A stretch of DNA of 15,481 nucleotides from Candidatus Iainarchaeum sp. (GTDB lineage: Archaea > Iainarchaeota > Iainarchaeia > Iainarchaeales > DTGL01): assembly GCA_017608995.1 (NCBI GenBank), contig JAFCEU010000028.1, positions 1 through 15,481 of the forward strand, read 5' to 3'. Position numbers and translations under genes: made by a program. Under the pieces are notes generated by a model. That model did no database searches, was not told the origin of the DNA, and saw only the letters and a list, made by a program, of their open reading frames with translations. Shown piece after piece: positions 7,150 through 15,090 of this stretch (positions are counted from its first letter, which is position 1; each line of letters begins with the position of its first letter).

Positions 7150-7165
7150 AAAAAAGCAAAAGCAG

Positions 7166-7179
7166 CAATAAAAATTTAT
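7166..7179 (-). promoter_or_regulatory. Probable TATA region of the FKBP gene
   Basis: The minus strand carries ATAAATTTTTATTG. Depending on which half is the true box, transcription would start at about 7145-7151, just ahead of or at the ribosome binding site. The 130-bp gap between this gene and the plus-strand gene at 7267 also holds plus-strand TATA-like sequences (7191-7202 and 7214-7224), so it is a divergent promoter region. Confidence 0.4.
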
Positions 7180-7266
7180 GGTGCGCATTGCTTTTTAAAA
7201 GGTGCTGAATGCACTATTTTTATTCTTTTTGAAGAGAAAACATTTGTTAGCGCTGCAGTGGTTATT

Positions 7267-8571
7267 ATGAATAAGGAAAAACGCAAGATTATTTTCTCCA
7301 TATTCTTAGCGGTTATTATTATTGGCTCGGTGCTTAGCATTGCGTTCAGCCCAAGGTTTAAACCTCCAGAGCAACCAAAGCCAAAACCAACACAGCAGCA
7401 GCCAATAGAATCCTTTAAAGCCGAGGAAATAGACGCAAATGTTGAGCAGCTCACCTCAACATATGTGCTTTATGGACAAACCACTGTCGCTAACCCCTTT
7501 GAACTTATTTCAAAGCTCAAGTCCATCGAAGGCGTAAGAGAGGTATACAATCCAAACTACTCAAGGCCAGAGCAAAACAAGCTTGCATTCTTCTGCGACA
7601 TCTTGCTTGAAAGCGATTCAAACATAGAAAGCATTTTGAGCAGCATTGAAGAAAAAGGAATATTAAGTAATGCAGAAGCGTATGTAAAAGCAATGCTAAA
7701 ATTGCCGGCAGAGCTTACTTTGCATAGCGTAGATGCGAATAAAACAAAGGAGTTCAGGTTTGATAGGCCATTTGTTATAGGCGTAGTTTCGCTCGACACT
7801 AAGCCAGGCGATCAACTAAAGGTAAACCTTTATTTGCAGCTACAAGGCGATGCTTTAGTAAAAGGTTCAGCTAAAGCTTATGAAACTAACAATCTAAGCG
7901 CTACGCCGCGCTTTTATAGTCAGGATGTTAACGCAACGATAGCTTCGCTCGAGCCAAAGTTTGTAATCGCTGAGCAATTCAGCTATGATGGCTTTGATTT
8001 GAATGTTCTCGAAAGCGAGCTTAATGGCTTAGGCGACGTAAATAACGCCAGCTTATCACTCAAGCTTAGGGAATACTTCTATGTTAGTGTTCCTTTGCAA
8101 GCTGACGAAAATATTGAAGAGTTAAAAAACGACCTCAATGTAATAATTCGCTCAATAGAAAATGTGAATAACGTTGAATTTGAACACGCTTCTCTGAGGG
8201 CTGCGATTGCGTCTTTGCTCAGCGAAAAAGGAATTGAGCACAGCATTGAAAATGTAGATGCATTCATCAGCGCTACGCTCTCTTTGCGAGAATTATTGCA
8301 AGGAGAAGAAGCAAGCAAGCTTAGCGATTCAATAAAACAGCTTTTAGGCGGCTATGGAATTGAGGCAAGCATTGCTCAGCCAGCAAAGCTTATAATAGAA
8401 ACAATAACAGACCCGGATAAAAATATTGAGATCCCACTTAAGGAAAATGTAGATGCAACTTTGCTCGCTGGCCACTCTGTTGGCGAAACAGTAAGCGTTA
8501 AAGTTGACTTCATGCTGGTGAGAAAAGAAGTAAGCTATATTGAAGCAACAGAACCAGCGCTTCTAAGTTGA
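7267..8571 (+). CDS. Membrane-anchored extracytoplasmic protein of unknown function with repeated alpha/beta modules
   Basis: The 434-residue product is not one I recognise. After a basic N-terminus (MNKEKRK), one transmembrane helix spans about residues 8-27. A proline/glutamine-rich linker (33-46) and a long soluble region follow, so it is probably a signal-anchor protein facing outward. Residues 64-145 read as beta-alpha-beta-beta-alpha-beta (ferredoxin-like order), and 232-308 show the same order. A later helix/strand block (309-377) is followed by a strand-rich C-terminus (386-430) that resembles residues 161-206. Internal duplication is therefore likely. The frame is open upstream to 7087, but that part overlaps the FKBP promoter and start, so ATG 7267 is preferred; no strong ribosome binding site is visible. 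It ends 15 bp from the convergent NAC gene. Confidence 0.82.
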   Translation: MNKEKRKIIFSIFLAVIIIGSVLSIAFSPRFKPPEQPKPKPTQQQPIESFKAEEIDANVEQLTSTYVLYGQTTVANPFELISKLKSIEGVREVYNPNYSRPEQNKLAFFCDILLESDSNIESILSSIEEKGILSNAEAYVKAMLKLPAELTLHSVDANKTKEFRFDRPFVIGVVSLDTKPGDQLKVNLYLQLQGDALVKGSAKAYETNNLSATPRFYSQDVNATIASLEPKFVIAEQFSYDGFDLNVLESELNGLGDVNNASLSLKLREYFYVSVPLQADENIEELKNDLNVIIRSIENVNNVEFEHASLRAAIASLLSEKGIEHSIENVDAFISATLSLRELLQGEEASKLSDSIKQLLGGYGIEASIAQPAKLIIETITDPDKNIEIPLKENVDATLLAGHSVGETVSVKVDFMLVRKEVSYIEATEPALLS

Positions 8572-8586
8572 TTTTAGCCGCTTGCA

Positions 8587-8925
8587 CTATTCACTGAGCG
8601 ATTTTATTGCTAGTGCAATATCGCCGTTAGCTTGTTCAAGTGCTTTCTTTGCTTCCTCAAAACTCTTACCGGTTTTCTCCTGCACCAGCCTTATATCTTC
8701 TTCACTAATGCTTGCTTCGCTCGCTTTTTCCATCCTTTCTTCACCAAGGATTGTATATGTGCGCTGCCCCTGCATCTGTATTGCAGTTACCTTCGGGTTC
8801 TCGATTATAAGCCTGCCATCGCTGAGCTCTATTACAACGCGCTTTGCATCGATTTCTTCAGATTTTATGTTAAGCTGTTTCATCAGCTTTCTCATCTGCA
8901 TAGGATTCATCCCAAACATAGGCAT
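8587..8925 (-). CDS. nac: Archaeal nascent polypeptide-associated complex protein (NAC)
   Basis: This 112-residue protein has the archaeal NAC plan. A Met-rich start (M-P-M-F-G-M-N-P) leads into a NAC beta-barrel domain at about residues 15-65, with V-V-I-E-L-S-D-G-R and P-K-V-T-A-I. A UBA domain covers 72-111 (I-S-E-E-D-I-R-L-V through N-G-D-I-A-L-A-I). Archaeal NAC forms homodimers that bind nascent chains at the ribosomal tunnel exit. The methionine-rich N-terminus and the length are typical. The ATG at 8925 lacks a Shine-Dalgarno sequence, and TATA-like T/A-rich sequence lies about 20-25 bp upstream (8940-8955), so translation may be leaderless. It is divergent from the gene at 9036 and convergent with the one ending at 8571. 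Confidence 0.95.
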   Translation of the reverse strand: MPMFGMNPMQMRKLMKQLNIKSEEIDAKRVVIELSDGRLIIENPKVTAIQMQGQRTYTILGEERMEKASEASISEEDIRLVQEKTGKSFEEAKKALEQANGDIALAIKSLSE

Positions 8926-9003
8926 CGCTAAATTTAAAGCTTAAAAAGTTTTATTAATGAGTTGCTTTTCGCAAGCGCGGCAATGTTTTGTCTATAGAAA
9001 GGG

Positions 9004-9013
9004 ATATAAATAT
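9004..9013 (+). promoter_or_regulatory. TATA box driving the gene at 9036
   Basis: The plus strand reads ATATAAATAT, preceded by a purine-rich GAAAGG that fits a BRE. The predicted transcription start is about 9034-9036, which coincides with an in-frame ATG at 9036. This is the reason for choosing that start over the longer frame that opens with TTG at 8988, and it predicts a leaderless mRNA. Confidence 0.6.
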
Positions 9014-9035
9014 TCAATATCTTCTATTAAACAAT

Positions 9036-9677
9036 ATGCAAGAGCAGACATTTACAGATTTCAAACAGTTCAGGCGCAAGGTTAGGGCAAAAAACCCTGA
9101 ATTTGAACAAGCACTTAAAGAATACTTTGCTAACGGAGGCATAGTTAGAGTTCTAATAAACACAAGCAAAGAATGGCCTAAATTACTTTACCCCTCACAG
9201 CAAAGACTGCGAGCGTTATTAAGAGAAAAGAAAAAGCAAAAGCAAGAGTTTATGGCTAGGAAATCCACTTGGCAGAAGCGTTTATTTAACGCTGAGCTCT
9301 ACAACATTACAAATTTCCTAAAAAAATACGCCGAGCCGCTTTACTGGCGCCATGTTCTAAAATATATTGCAGATAGCGATTACAGGAATGATGCAAAAAG
9401 CGTAAAGCTCCCAGTTAACCTTGTTGCCGATCCGCGCTGGAAGCCAATGATAAAAATGTTTGTTGAGGATATAGATTATAGAAAACAGCTCCGCTTAACC
9501 GTTGAGGAATCCTTTGTTTATAAAAAAGACAAGAAGCTCGCAAAATACAGCCAGCAGCTTATAGAGTTTAGAAAGCAAGAAAGTCAGCGCAAGATAGATG
9601 AACTCAACAAGAAGATTGAAGAGCTCGATAAAGAAATAGATATTCTAAAAAAACTGCTAAGATGGGCCAAAGCCTAA
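9036..9677 (+). CDS. Unrecognised basic protein with C-terminal coiled coil
   Basis: The 213-residue product is soluble, with no signal peptide or membrane segment, and is rich in Lys and Arg. I know no family for it. The N-terminal half (to about residue 70) looks mixed alpha/beta. It is followed by a very basic helix (REKKKQKQEF) and a middle region with aromatic residues (Y-W-R-H-V-L-K-Y-I). The last 45 residues are a clear heptad-type coiled coil (K-I-D-E-L-N-K-K-I-E-E-L-D-K-E-I). The positive charge suggests contact with nucleic acid or the ribosome, but that is only an inference. It has its own strong promoter and probably a leaderless message. The gene is 80 bp upstream of the PC4-like gene and may be read into it. 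Confidence 0.8.
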   Translation: MQEQTFTDFKQFRRKVRAKNPEFEQALKEYFANGGIVRVLINTSKEWPKLLYPSQQRLRALLREKKKQKQEFMARKSTWQKRLFNAELYNITNFLKKYAEPLYWRHVLKYIADSDYRNDAKSVKLPVNLVADPRWKPMIKMFVEDIDYRKQLRLTVEESFVYKKDKKLAKYSQQLIEFRKQESQRKIDELNKKIEELDKEIDILKKLLRWAKA

Positions 9678-9745
9678 TTGTTCGTTGCTTTACCGGAAGC
9701 CAACTCTTAAGCATTTTTTAATCGCTTTCTTATGCATTCTTCTAA

Positions 9746-9753
9746 GAGGTGAT
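9746..9753 (+). promoter_or_regulatory. Ribosome binding site of the PC4-like gene
   Basis: GAGGTGAT, one of the strongest matches to the archaeal 16S tail in the window, stands four bases before ATG 9758. It overlaps a GTG at 9749 that would otherwise be read as the start. Confidence 0.75.
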
Positions 9754-9757
9754 TTTT

Positions 9758-10021
9758 ATGAATAGACCTTTTAGGAAATTATCTGCTGGCAATGTGCAAG
9801 TGGCTATTTGGCAGAACGAGGGCAAAAACAACGAGTTTTATACAGTTACTATTTCGCGAAGATTTAAGGATAAAAACGACGAATGGCAGAGCTCTAATTC
9901 GCTTCGCTTAAACGATATTCCAAAAGCGATAGTTGCATTGCAGGAAGCTTACAGAAGCTTGGTTCTCAAAGAGCAAGCGAATGGGCTTAGCAACGAATCT
10001 TTAGCTGATGTAATTGAATAA
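9758..10021 (+). CDS. Small PC4/YdbC-like single-stranded nucleic acid-binding protein (probable)
   Basis: This 87-residue protein begins R-P-F-R-K-L-S-A-G-N-V-Q-V-A-I-W-Q-N and continues with beta strands containing Y-T-V-T-I-S-R-R. It then has the D-K-N-D-E-W-Q-S-S-N-S-L motif and a C-terminal helix (I-P-K-A-I-V-A-L-Q-E-A-Y). That four-strand-plus-helix layout recalls small PC4-like proteins common in archaea and bacteria, which bind single-stranded DNA. The assignment rests on pattern recognition alone, so it is tentative. The start is ATG 9758 behind a strong ribosome binding site. The stop lies 10 bp before the Hel308 ATG used here, or overlaps the alternative TTG start by 8 bp. The two genes are therefore probably one transcript. 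Confidence 0.65.
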   Translation: MNRPFRKLSAGNVQVAIWQNEGKNNEFYTVTISRRFKDKNDEWQSSNSLRLNDIPKAIVALQEAYRSLVLKEQANGLSNESLADVIE

Positions 10022-10031
10022 AAAAAGAAGT

Positions 10032-12161
10032 ATGCTTTCTCTGTATATGGCTCAAAGCATCAGCGCTGAGCAGATAAAGAAGCTTGTGTTGGAAAGAAAT
10101 GGCTTTAAAAGCTTCAATCCAATGCAAGAGCTTGCTTTGCAAAAAGACTGGCAGAATTCAAGCATGGTTGTAAGTTCGCCAACAGCAAGCGGAAAAACAA
10201 TAATAGCTGAGCTCTGCACATTAAATTGCATCTTCAATAAACGTAAAAAAGTAATCTATACTTCGCCATTAAAAGCGCTAGCTTCAGAGCATTATAAAGA
10301 TTGGAAGAAAAAGTATTCTGATTTGGGCATAAGGATTGCAATAAGCACTGGCGACTTTGATTCGAGTTCGCACTATTTAAGCAATTACGATCTAATCTTC
10401 ACAACAAATGAAAAGCTGGATTCACTAATAACTCACAGAGCAAGCTGGCTCAGCAATGTTGGCTTGCTCATTGTGGATGAGATTCACGAGCTTTCGAGTT
10501 CGAGAGGTGCAACGCTTGAAGCGGTTGTTGTGAAGATGCGTTATATCTTAGCGGAGCTTCAGGTGCTTGCATTAAGCGCAACCATCCCCAATGCTGATGA
10601 ACTTGCAGAATGGCTAAATGCTGAGCTTGTTGTTAGCGACTACAGGCCGGTAAAGCTTATGGAAGGCATCTTCTTTAACAACGCAATTGATTTTGGAAAC
10701 CATATTATTGAGCTTGCTGATAGCGATTATGCAGAAGCTATTGTTAAAGATACGCTAGCTAAGAAAAAGCAAGCCTTATTTTTCATGAGCACGCGCAAAA
10801 ACGCTGAGAATATGGCAAAAAAGCTTGCACCTATTGTTAGTAAAAATCTTTTTCCAAAGGAAAAACTTTCTTTACAAAGCCTTTCCGAAAAAGTGCTAAA
10901 TGTGCTTGAGCAGCCCACTGAACAATGCAAGTTGTTGGCATCGTTGGTCGAAAAAGGCGTTGCATTTCACCATGCGGGCTTGCTCGCAAAGCAGCGCGAA
11001 CTAATTGAAGAGGCATTCCGCGAAAGCAAGCTTAAGGTGCTTACCGCTACGCCAACACTAGCAGCAGGCGTAAATCTGCCCGCGTTCCGCGTTGTAATTC
11101 CTTCGCTTTACCGCTATACTGAATATGGGATGCAGCGCATTCCTGTTAGAGAATATAAACAGCAAGCAGGCAGAGCTGGCAGACCGAAGTACGATTCTAC
11201 TGGTGAGGCAATAATAGTTGCAAGAAGCGAGCCTGAAAAAGAGGAGCTTTGGAGTAGTTATATAGAAGGCACCCCTGAAGATGTCAGCTCAGCGTTAGCT
11301 TATTGGCCTGTCCTTAGGATGCAGACGCTTGCGGCAATAGCGAGCCATTTTGTATTCGACTACGCATCGCTTGAAGACTTCTTCTCAAAAACATTTTATT
11401 GCAAGCAGTATGGAAAGCTTTCTTCCTTGATTGAGAGGATTCATGAAATAATCGATGAGCTTATCGACTATAGCTTTGTTGAAGAGCGCAGCGATAAGCT
11501 GCTTGCAACAGCGCTTGGAAAACGCGTAGCTGAACTCTACCTAGATCCAGCAAGCGCAAACGCTATGATAAAATGCTTGAAGCAGGAGCTAAGCGAGCTC
11601 GGTTGCTTGTATTGTATTGCGGACACTACCGAATTCAGCCCTTGGTTAAGTGTTTCTCGCAATAAAGAATCAGAGCTTTGGAATGAACTCCTCACAAGAG
11701 AAAACGAGCTTCCAATAGATGTTTCAAAGCAACAATTCTTCGATGAGCGCTTGCTTGAAAAATTCTACTCAACACTAATGCTCGAAGATTGGATAAATGA
11801 GAAAAGCGAGCAGGATATAATGGAAAACTACAGTGTGCAGCCGGGCATCCTTCACTCAAAGCTTCAGATTTGCGACTGGTTAGCTTATGCTTGCAGCGAA
11901 CTCGCAAAGCTTATTGATGCAAAGGAAAATGCCACAAAGATGCGCAAGATGAGAAAAAGGCTCAAGCACGGTGTTAAAGAAGAGCTGCTTGGCTTAGTTG
12001 AATTGCGCCATATCGGCAGAGTAAGAGCGCGTAGACTTTATAGAGCTGGCATCAGGAGTATTTCAGACCTTAAAAAAGTGGATATAAAAGACTTGGCGCG
12101 TATTTTGGGTACCGGGATTGCTGAGAAAGTAAAAGCCCAGCTCAAGCAAAAAAGCAATTAA
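10032..12161 (+). CDS. hel308: Hel308-type DNA helicase (Ski2-like superfamily 2)
   Basis: This 709-residue 3'-5' DNA helicase has the full Hel308 plan. Walker A is SPTASGKT at residues 49-56, DEIH at 149-152 and SAT at 182-184. M-S-T-R-K-N (252-257) and T-A-T-P-T-L-A-A-G-V-N (338-348) mark RecA domain 2, with motif VI QQAGRAGRP at 377-385. Winged-helix and ratchet regions follow. The C-terminal helix-hairpin-helix (about 650-694) contains R-H-I-G-R-V-R-A-R-R-L-Y-R-A-G-I, the Hel308 autoinhibitory/ssDNA-gripping domain. Orthologues unwind lagging-strand forks in replication restart and recombination. The length is normal and no motif is missing. The start is ambiguous: TTG 10014 (overlapping the PC4-like gene), ATG 10032 or ATG 10047. 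None has a good ribosome binding site, and 10047 matches the usual Hel308 N-terminus best. Confidence 0.95.
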   Translation: MLSLYMAQSISAEQIKKLVLERNGFKSFNPMQELALQKDWQNSSMVVSSPTASGKTIIAELCTLNCIFNKRKKVIYTSPLKALASEHYKDWKKKYSDLGIRIAISTGDFDSSSHYLSNYDLIFTTNEKLDSLITHRASWLSNVGLLIVDEIHELSSSRGATLEAVVVKMRYILAELQVLALSATIPNADELAEWLNAELVVSDYRPVKLMEGIFFNNAIDFGNHIIELADSDYAEAIVKDTLAKKKQALFFMSTRKNAENMAKKLAPIVSKNLFPKEKLSLQSLSEKVLNVLEQPTEQCKLLASLVEKGVAFHHAGLLAKQRELIEEAFRESKLKVLTATPTLAAGVNLPAFRVVIPSLYRYTEYGMQRIPVREYKQQAGRAGRPKYDSTGEAIIVARSEPEKEELWSSYIEGTPEDVSSALAYWPVLRMQTLAAIASHFVFDYASLEDFFSKTFYCKQYGKLSSLIERIHEIIDELIDYSFVEERSDKLLATALGKRVAELYLDPASANAMIKCLKQELSELGCLYCIADTTEFSPWLSVSRNKESELWNELLTRENELPIDVSKQQFFDERLLEKFYSTLMLEDWINEKSEQDIMENYSVQPGILHSKLQICDWLAYACSELAKLIDAKENATKMRKMRKRLKHGVKEELLGLVELRHIGRVRARRLYRAGIRSISDLKKVDIKDLARILGTGIAEKVKAQLKQKSN

Positions 12162-12328
12162 GTTGCTTTCCCCCAGATTTTCCTTTTCGCAATATTAAAA
12201 GAATCTAAAGAAAAGATTTATTAATTATAAATTCTAATATAATAGAGACGTAAAAAGCTTACATTTTAACATTAATGAATAAATCTAAATAATCGGGATA
12301 ATTTACATGCCCACGTGAGGCGATTGAG

Positions 12329-13795
12329 ATGAGTTTTATTGACTCGGTAAAGAAATTTTACTATGCTTTGGAAGACCGCTACTATGCAGTTCTCGATAAA
12401 ATAAACCGCTATATTCCGATCTACAAGGTAATCGATCCAATCGACAAGTACGTTCCCTCCTTTATGCTTTTCGTTATACTGATCTTTTTGCTCATCTTTT
12501 GGTTCTTTTTACTGCCTATCATCGGACCATTCATTTTCCCTGGAAAGCCCGAGTTCTATACTGTTTCTGTTAAGCTAATTGATGCAGAAACTGGCGATCC
12601 GCTCAGTGATGTAGGGATATTCCTAAAACTCGTAGATTATAATAAGGTTCTTGAGGAGAAGACAAATAGTTCAGGCATAGCAACATTCAAAGTGCCTGCA
12701 GAAAAGGTTGATGTTTTGCTTAGTGTTTCTGTAGATGGCTATGAGAAAATAAAAGAAAGAAGACTGGTTTTAATTGCAGATACACTCAAAACAATTGAAC
12801 TAAAAAAGGCAGGCATTTACTTTGCTGAAAATAAAACAGATATATTTGTTGTTAAACGCTCTGTAGGAAGTCCAAAGATTGAAGATCGTATGATAACAAT
12901 TACATTTACATGCAAGCGTGGTACTCCGCCAGCAACGATAAATAAGCACGGTTCACAGCAACCTTTTGAAGTAGTAAAGCCCAATGATTGCGAGCAGCTT
13001 AGTGGTACTGCGGTAGCGCAGGGCTTCAAACCGCAAACGCTTCTTTTAGAGGGCAAAAAGACAGTTATATTCAAGCTTGAAGAGCTTGAGGCAAACGAAC
13101 GGAAAGGAAAGATGGCAGTCACAGTTTATGAATATGATAATAGTTATGCTAACAATGTCATTGTTCGCTTGTATGATGCCAAAACAGCTGCGCTGGTTGC
13201 ACAAAAAACAACCGATGCTTCCGGAACAGCGCTTTTCAAGGACTTATGGCCAGGTTATTATGATATTGGCGTAGTAGCAAGCGATGGTAGAATAGCAACA
13301 AAGCAGAATGTTAGGGTTAATGCAGGCGAAACCGCTAATGTAAATATTACCTTGCCAGCTCCGCAGCCACCAGAACAAAACAAGAAGCTTTTCTTTAAAG
13401 TGCTTAATGCAAATACGCACGCACCAATACACAACGCAATCGCGTTTATTTATACAAATTCTCATTTCTTGGCTGAGGTTCGTACAGATGAAAACGGCAT
13501 AGGTAGCTATGCTGTTAGTGCGAGCAATGCAGATAAAAATTTCAGGGCGTTAGTAAGCCACCCAAATTTCGTTTCAAAGGTTGTTGACCTACCATTGCTT
13601 TCTTACGATGCCACGCAGCCAACAGTGATAGAACTAACCCCAAGAGATCAATATAATACAGGTTTTGCACCTGTGCCAATAATAACAGCAGATAAATACT
13701 TCGGCCAAGCTCCACTAGAAATAACCTTTGACGCTAGCAACAGCTTCGATCCAGATGGAACAATAGTAACATATTCCCAGGCACATACACAGTAA
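12329..13795 (+). CDS. Giant membrane-anchored surface protein, N-terminal segment (frameshifted in first PKD repeat)
   Basis: This is the N-terminal part of a large surface protein. About 42 residues (F-Y-Y-A-L-E-D-R-Y-Y and on) face the cytoplasm, and a strong transmembrane helix spans about 43-70. At least three carboxypeptidase-regulatory/CNA-B-like beta modules follow (75-159, 261-343, 353-437; region 163-250 may be a fourth). They carry the usual T-D-x-x-G-x-A-x-F pattern, for example T-N-S-S-G-I-A-T-F. The first PKD repeat starts at 446. Correct coding ends at 13777: compared with the copy at 14968-15238, 61 bases are missing there. The frame then shifts, and six out-of-frame codons precede a stop. 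The ATG is set by GAGGCGAT at 12317-12324. The gap from 12162 to 12328 holds only this leader and AT-rich sequence. The protein is probably an adhesin or S-layer-type component. Confidence 0.88.
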   Translation: MSFIDSVKKFYYALEDRYYAVLDKINRYIPIYKVIDPIDKYVPSFMLFVILIFLLIFWFFLLPIIGPFIFPGKPEFYTVSVKLIDAETGDPLSDVGIFLKLVDYNKVLEEKTNSSGIATFKVPAEKVDVLLSVSVDGYEKIKERRLVLIADTLKTIELKKAGIYFAENKTDIFVVKRSVGSPKIEDRMITITFTCKRGTPPATINKHGSQQPFEVVKPNDCEQLSGTAVAQGFKPQTLLLEGKKTVIFKLEELEANERKGKMAVTVYEYDNSYANNVIVRLYDAKTAALVAQKTTDASGTALFKDLWPGYYDIGVVASDGRIATKQNVRVNAGETANVNITLPAPQPPEQNKKLFFKVLNANTHAPIHNAIAFIYTNSHFLAEVRTDENGIGSYAVSASNADKNFRALVSHPNFVSKVVDLPLLSYDATQPTVIELTPRDQYNTGFAPVPIITADKYFGQAPLEITFDASNSFDPDGTIVTYSQAHTQ

Positions 13796-13853
13796 CTCTC
13801 ACAGTAGAAGACAACCAAGGCCTAAAAAGCGAAGCAACCGTAACAATACAAGT
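13664..13853 (+). repeat. PKD nucleotide repeat, copy 1 (61 bp internally deleted)
   Basis: Positions 13664-13777 are identical over 114 bp to 14968-15081. Positions 13778-13853 match 15163-15238 with one C/T difference in 76 bp. Between the two blocks copy 1 lacks the 61 bp seen at 15102-15162 in copy 2. Loss of 61 bp shifts the frame. Confidence 0.9.
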
Positions 13854-15090
13854 TGATTTGAATAGTTATGCGCCCGTAGCAATAATGGATGCAAACGCCT
13901 ATGCCGGCTACGCTCCATTAACAGTTCAATTTGATGCGAGTAGGTCTTTTGACCCAGATGGTTCTATTGTTAGCTACTCCTGGAACTTCGGCGATGGAGG
14001 CACTGCAAGCGGAGAAAAGGTTACGCACATGTTCAACCAGACTGGCAATTATATTGTTACCCTCACGGTTGAAGATGACTCTGGCAATAAGGGCTTTGCA
14101 ATTGTGGTTATTCAGGTCAGAGAAAAGCCAACTATTATTAACATGCTTCCAATCGCGATAGCCAGAGCAAACCACTACTTCGGTATCGCGCCGTTCACAG
14201 CCCAGTTTAACGCTTCTCAAAGCTTCGATCCAGATGGAGAAATAACAAGCTATGAATGGGATTTCAATGGAATTGCAACAGCAAGCGGTGTTGAGGCAAC
14301 ATACACCTTCCGCGAAGCAGGCAATTATATTGTTACTCTTACTATAACTGATAATAATGGCGCTAGCTCAGAAACTTCTCTTTTGGTGCAGGTTAGAGAA
14401 GCGCCTGAGTCATTGCCTCCGCATGCTGAGATAAATGCGAGCCCATGGTATGGCAATGCACCTTTAACTGTTTCCTTCGATGCTGGTAGTAGTTTTGATT
14501 TTACTGGTTCTATTGTTAGCTACTCCTGGAACTTCGGCGATGGGAATACGGCAAGCGGAATGACAGTTCACCATACTTTTACGCAAGCGGGCAACTATAC
14601 AGTAACACTTACTGTAACCAACAGCGCAAACCTCTCAACGAGCGACTCTGTTTTAATTCAGGTTACCGATCCCGCCTTGCCAGTGCAGCTATTAGCGCCA
14701 ATTGCAATAATAAAAGCAGACAACTATGCCGGCTACGCTCCATTCACAGCCCAGTTTAACGCTTCTCAAAGCTTCGATCCAGATGGAGAAATAACAAGCT
14801 ATGAATGGAGTTTCGGCGATGGAAGCACCGCCGAAGGTGAAACTGTGACACACACTTTCACGCAAGCAGGGACATACACTGTGGTGCTAACTGTTATTGA
14901 TACGGACGGCTTGCAGACACAGAGGAGTACAACAATAAATGTTTTGCCTACTCCAGCCGATGAGAACTTTGCACCTGTGCCAATAATAACAGCAGATAAA
15001 TACTTCGGCCAAGCTCCACTAGAAATAACCTTTGACGCTAGCAACAGCTTCGATCCAGATGGAACAATAGTAACATATTCCGAACAATAG
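13780..15090 (+). CDS. Giant surface protein, middle segment with PKD repeats (second reading frame)
   Basis: This is not an independent gene: it begins in the middle of a PKD repeat (G-T-Y-T-V-T-L-T-V-E-D), and the first possible start (TTG 13858) has no ribosome binding site or promoter. It finishes PKD 1 and holds four complete PKD repeats of about 90 residues, followed by the first half of a sixth. The repeats start near 13861, 14149, 14419 and 14695, with the sixth at 14968. Each has the family pattern A-P-L/F-T-V/A-x-F-D/N-A-S, S-F-D-P-D-G, W-N/S/D-F-G-D-G and Y-T-V-T-L-T-V. PKD 4 has D-F-T-G instead of D-P-D-G, and PKD 3 has D-F-N-G-I-A instead of F-G-D-G. PKD repeats form stiff extracellular stalks. 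The frame ends at a TAG created by a 20-base tandem duplication at 15062-15101, so the last coding residues are artefactual. Confidence 0.85.
   Translation, partial: GTYTVTLTVEDNQGLKSEATVTIQVDLNSYAPVAIMDANAYAGYAPLTVQFDASRSFDPDGSIVSYSWNFGDGGTASGEKVTHMFNQTGNYIVTLTVEDDSGNKGFAIVVIQVREKPTIINMLPIAIARANHYFGIAPFTAQFNASQSFDPDGEITSYEWDFNGIATASGVEATYTFREAGNYIVTLTITDNNGASSETSLLVQVREAPESLPPHAEINASPWYGNAPLTVSFDAGSSFDFTGSIVSYSWNFGDGNTASGMTVHHTFTQAGNYTVTLTVTNSANLSTSDSVLIQVTDPALPVQLLAPIAIIKADNYAGYAPFTAQFNASQSFDPDGEITSYEWSFGDGSTAEGETVTHTFTQAGTYTVVLTVIDTDGLQTQRSTTINVLPTPADENFAPVPIITADKYFGQAPLEITFDASNSFDPDGTIVTYSEQ
13960..13997 (+). repeat. 38-bp identical block shared by PKD 2 and PKD 4
   Basis: Identical to 14506-14543. 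It encodes G-S-I-V-S-Y-S-W-N-F-G-D-G. The 3' part (TCCTGGAACTTCGGCGAT) also occurs in PKD 6 at the point where both frame lesions sit. Confidence 0.9.
14194..14259 (+). repeat. 66-bp identical block shared by PKD 3 and PKD 5 (copy in PKD 3)
   Basis: These 66 bases are identical to 14743-14808. The sequence encodes the F-T-A-Q-F-N-A-S-Q-S-F-D-P-D-G-E region, while the rest of the two repeats has diverged. That fits recent gene conversion or partial duplication. Confidence 0.9.
14743..14808 (+). repeat. 66-bp identical block shared by PKD 3 and PKD 5 (copy in PKD 5)
   Basis: Partner of 14194-14259. Just upstream and overlapping, 14726-14744 is identical to 13901-13919 in PKD 2, so PKD 5 looks like a mosaic of PKD 2 and PKD 3. 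Confidence 0.9.

Noticed and set aside
7087..7266. N-terminal extension of the membrane-anchored protein back to 7087
   Set aside because: It overlaps the FKBP start, ribosome binding site and promoter, and its composition does not look like a protein. ATG 7267 directly precedes the basic residues and membrane helix.
13858..15090. A separate PKD protein gene starting with TTG at 13858
   Set aside because: The frame runs back into a PKD repeat upstream, the TTG has no ribosome binding site or promoter, and restoring 61 bp joins it to the gene at 12329.
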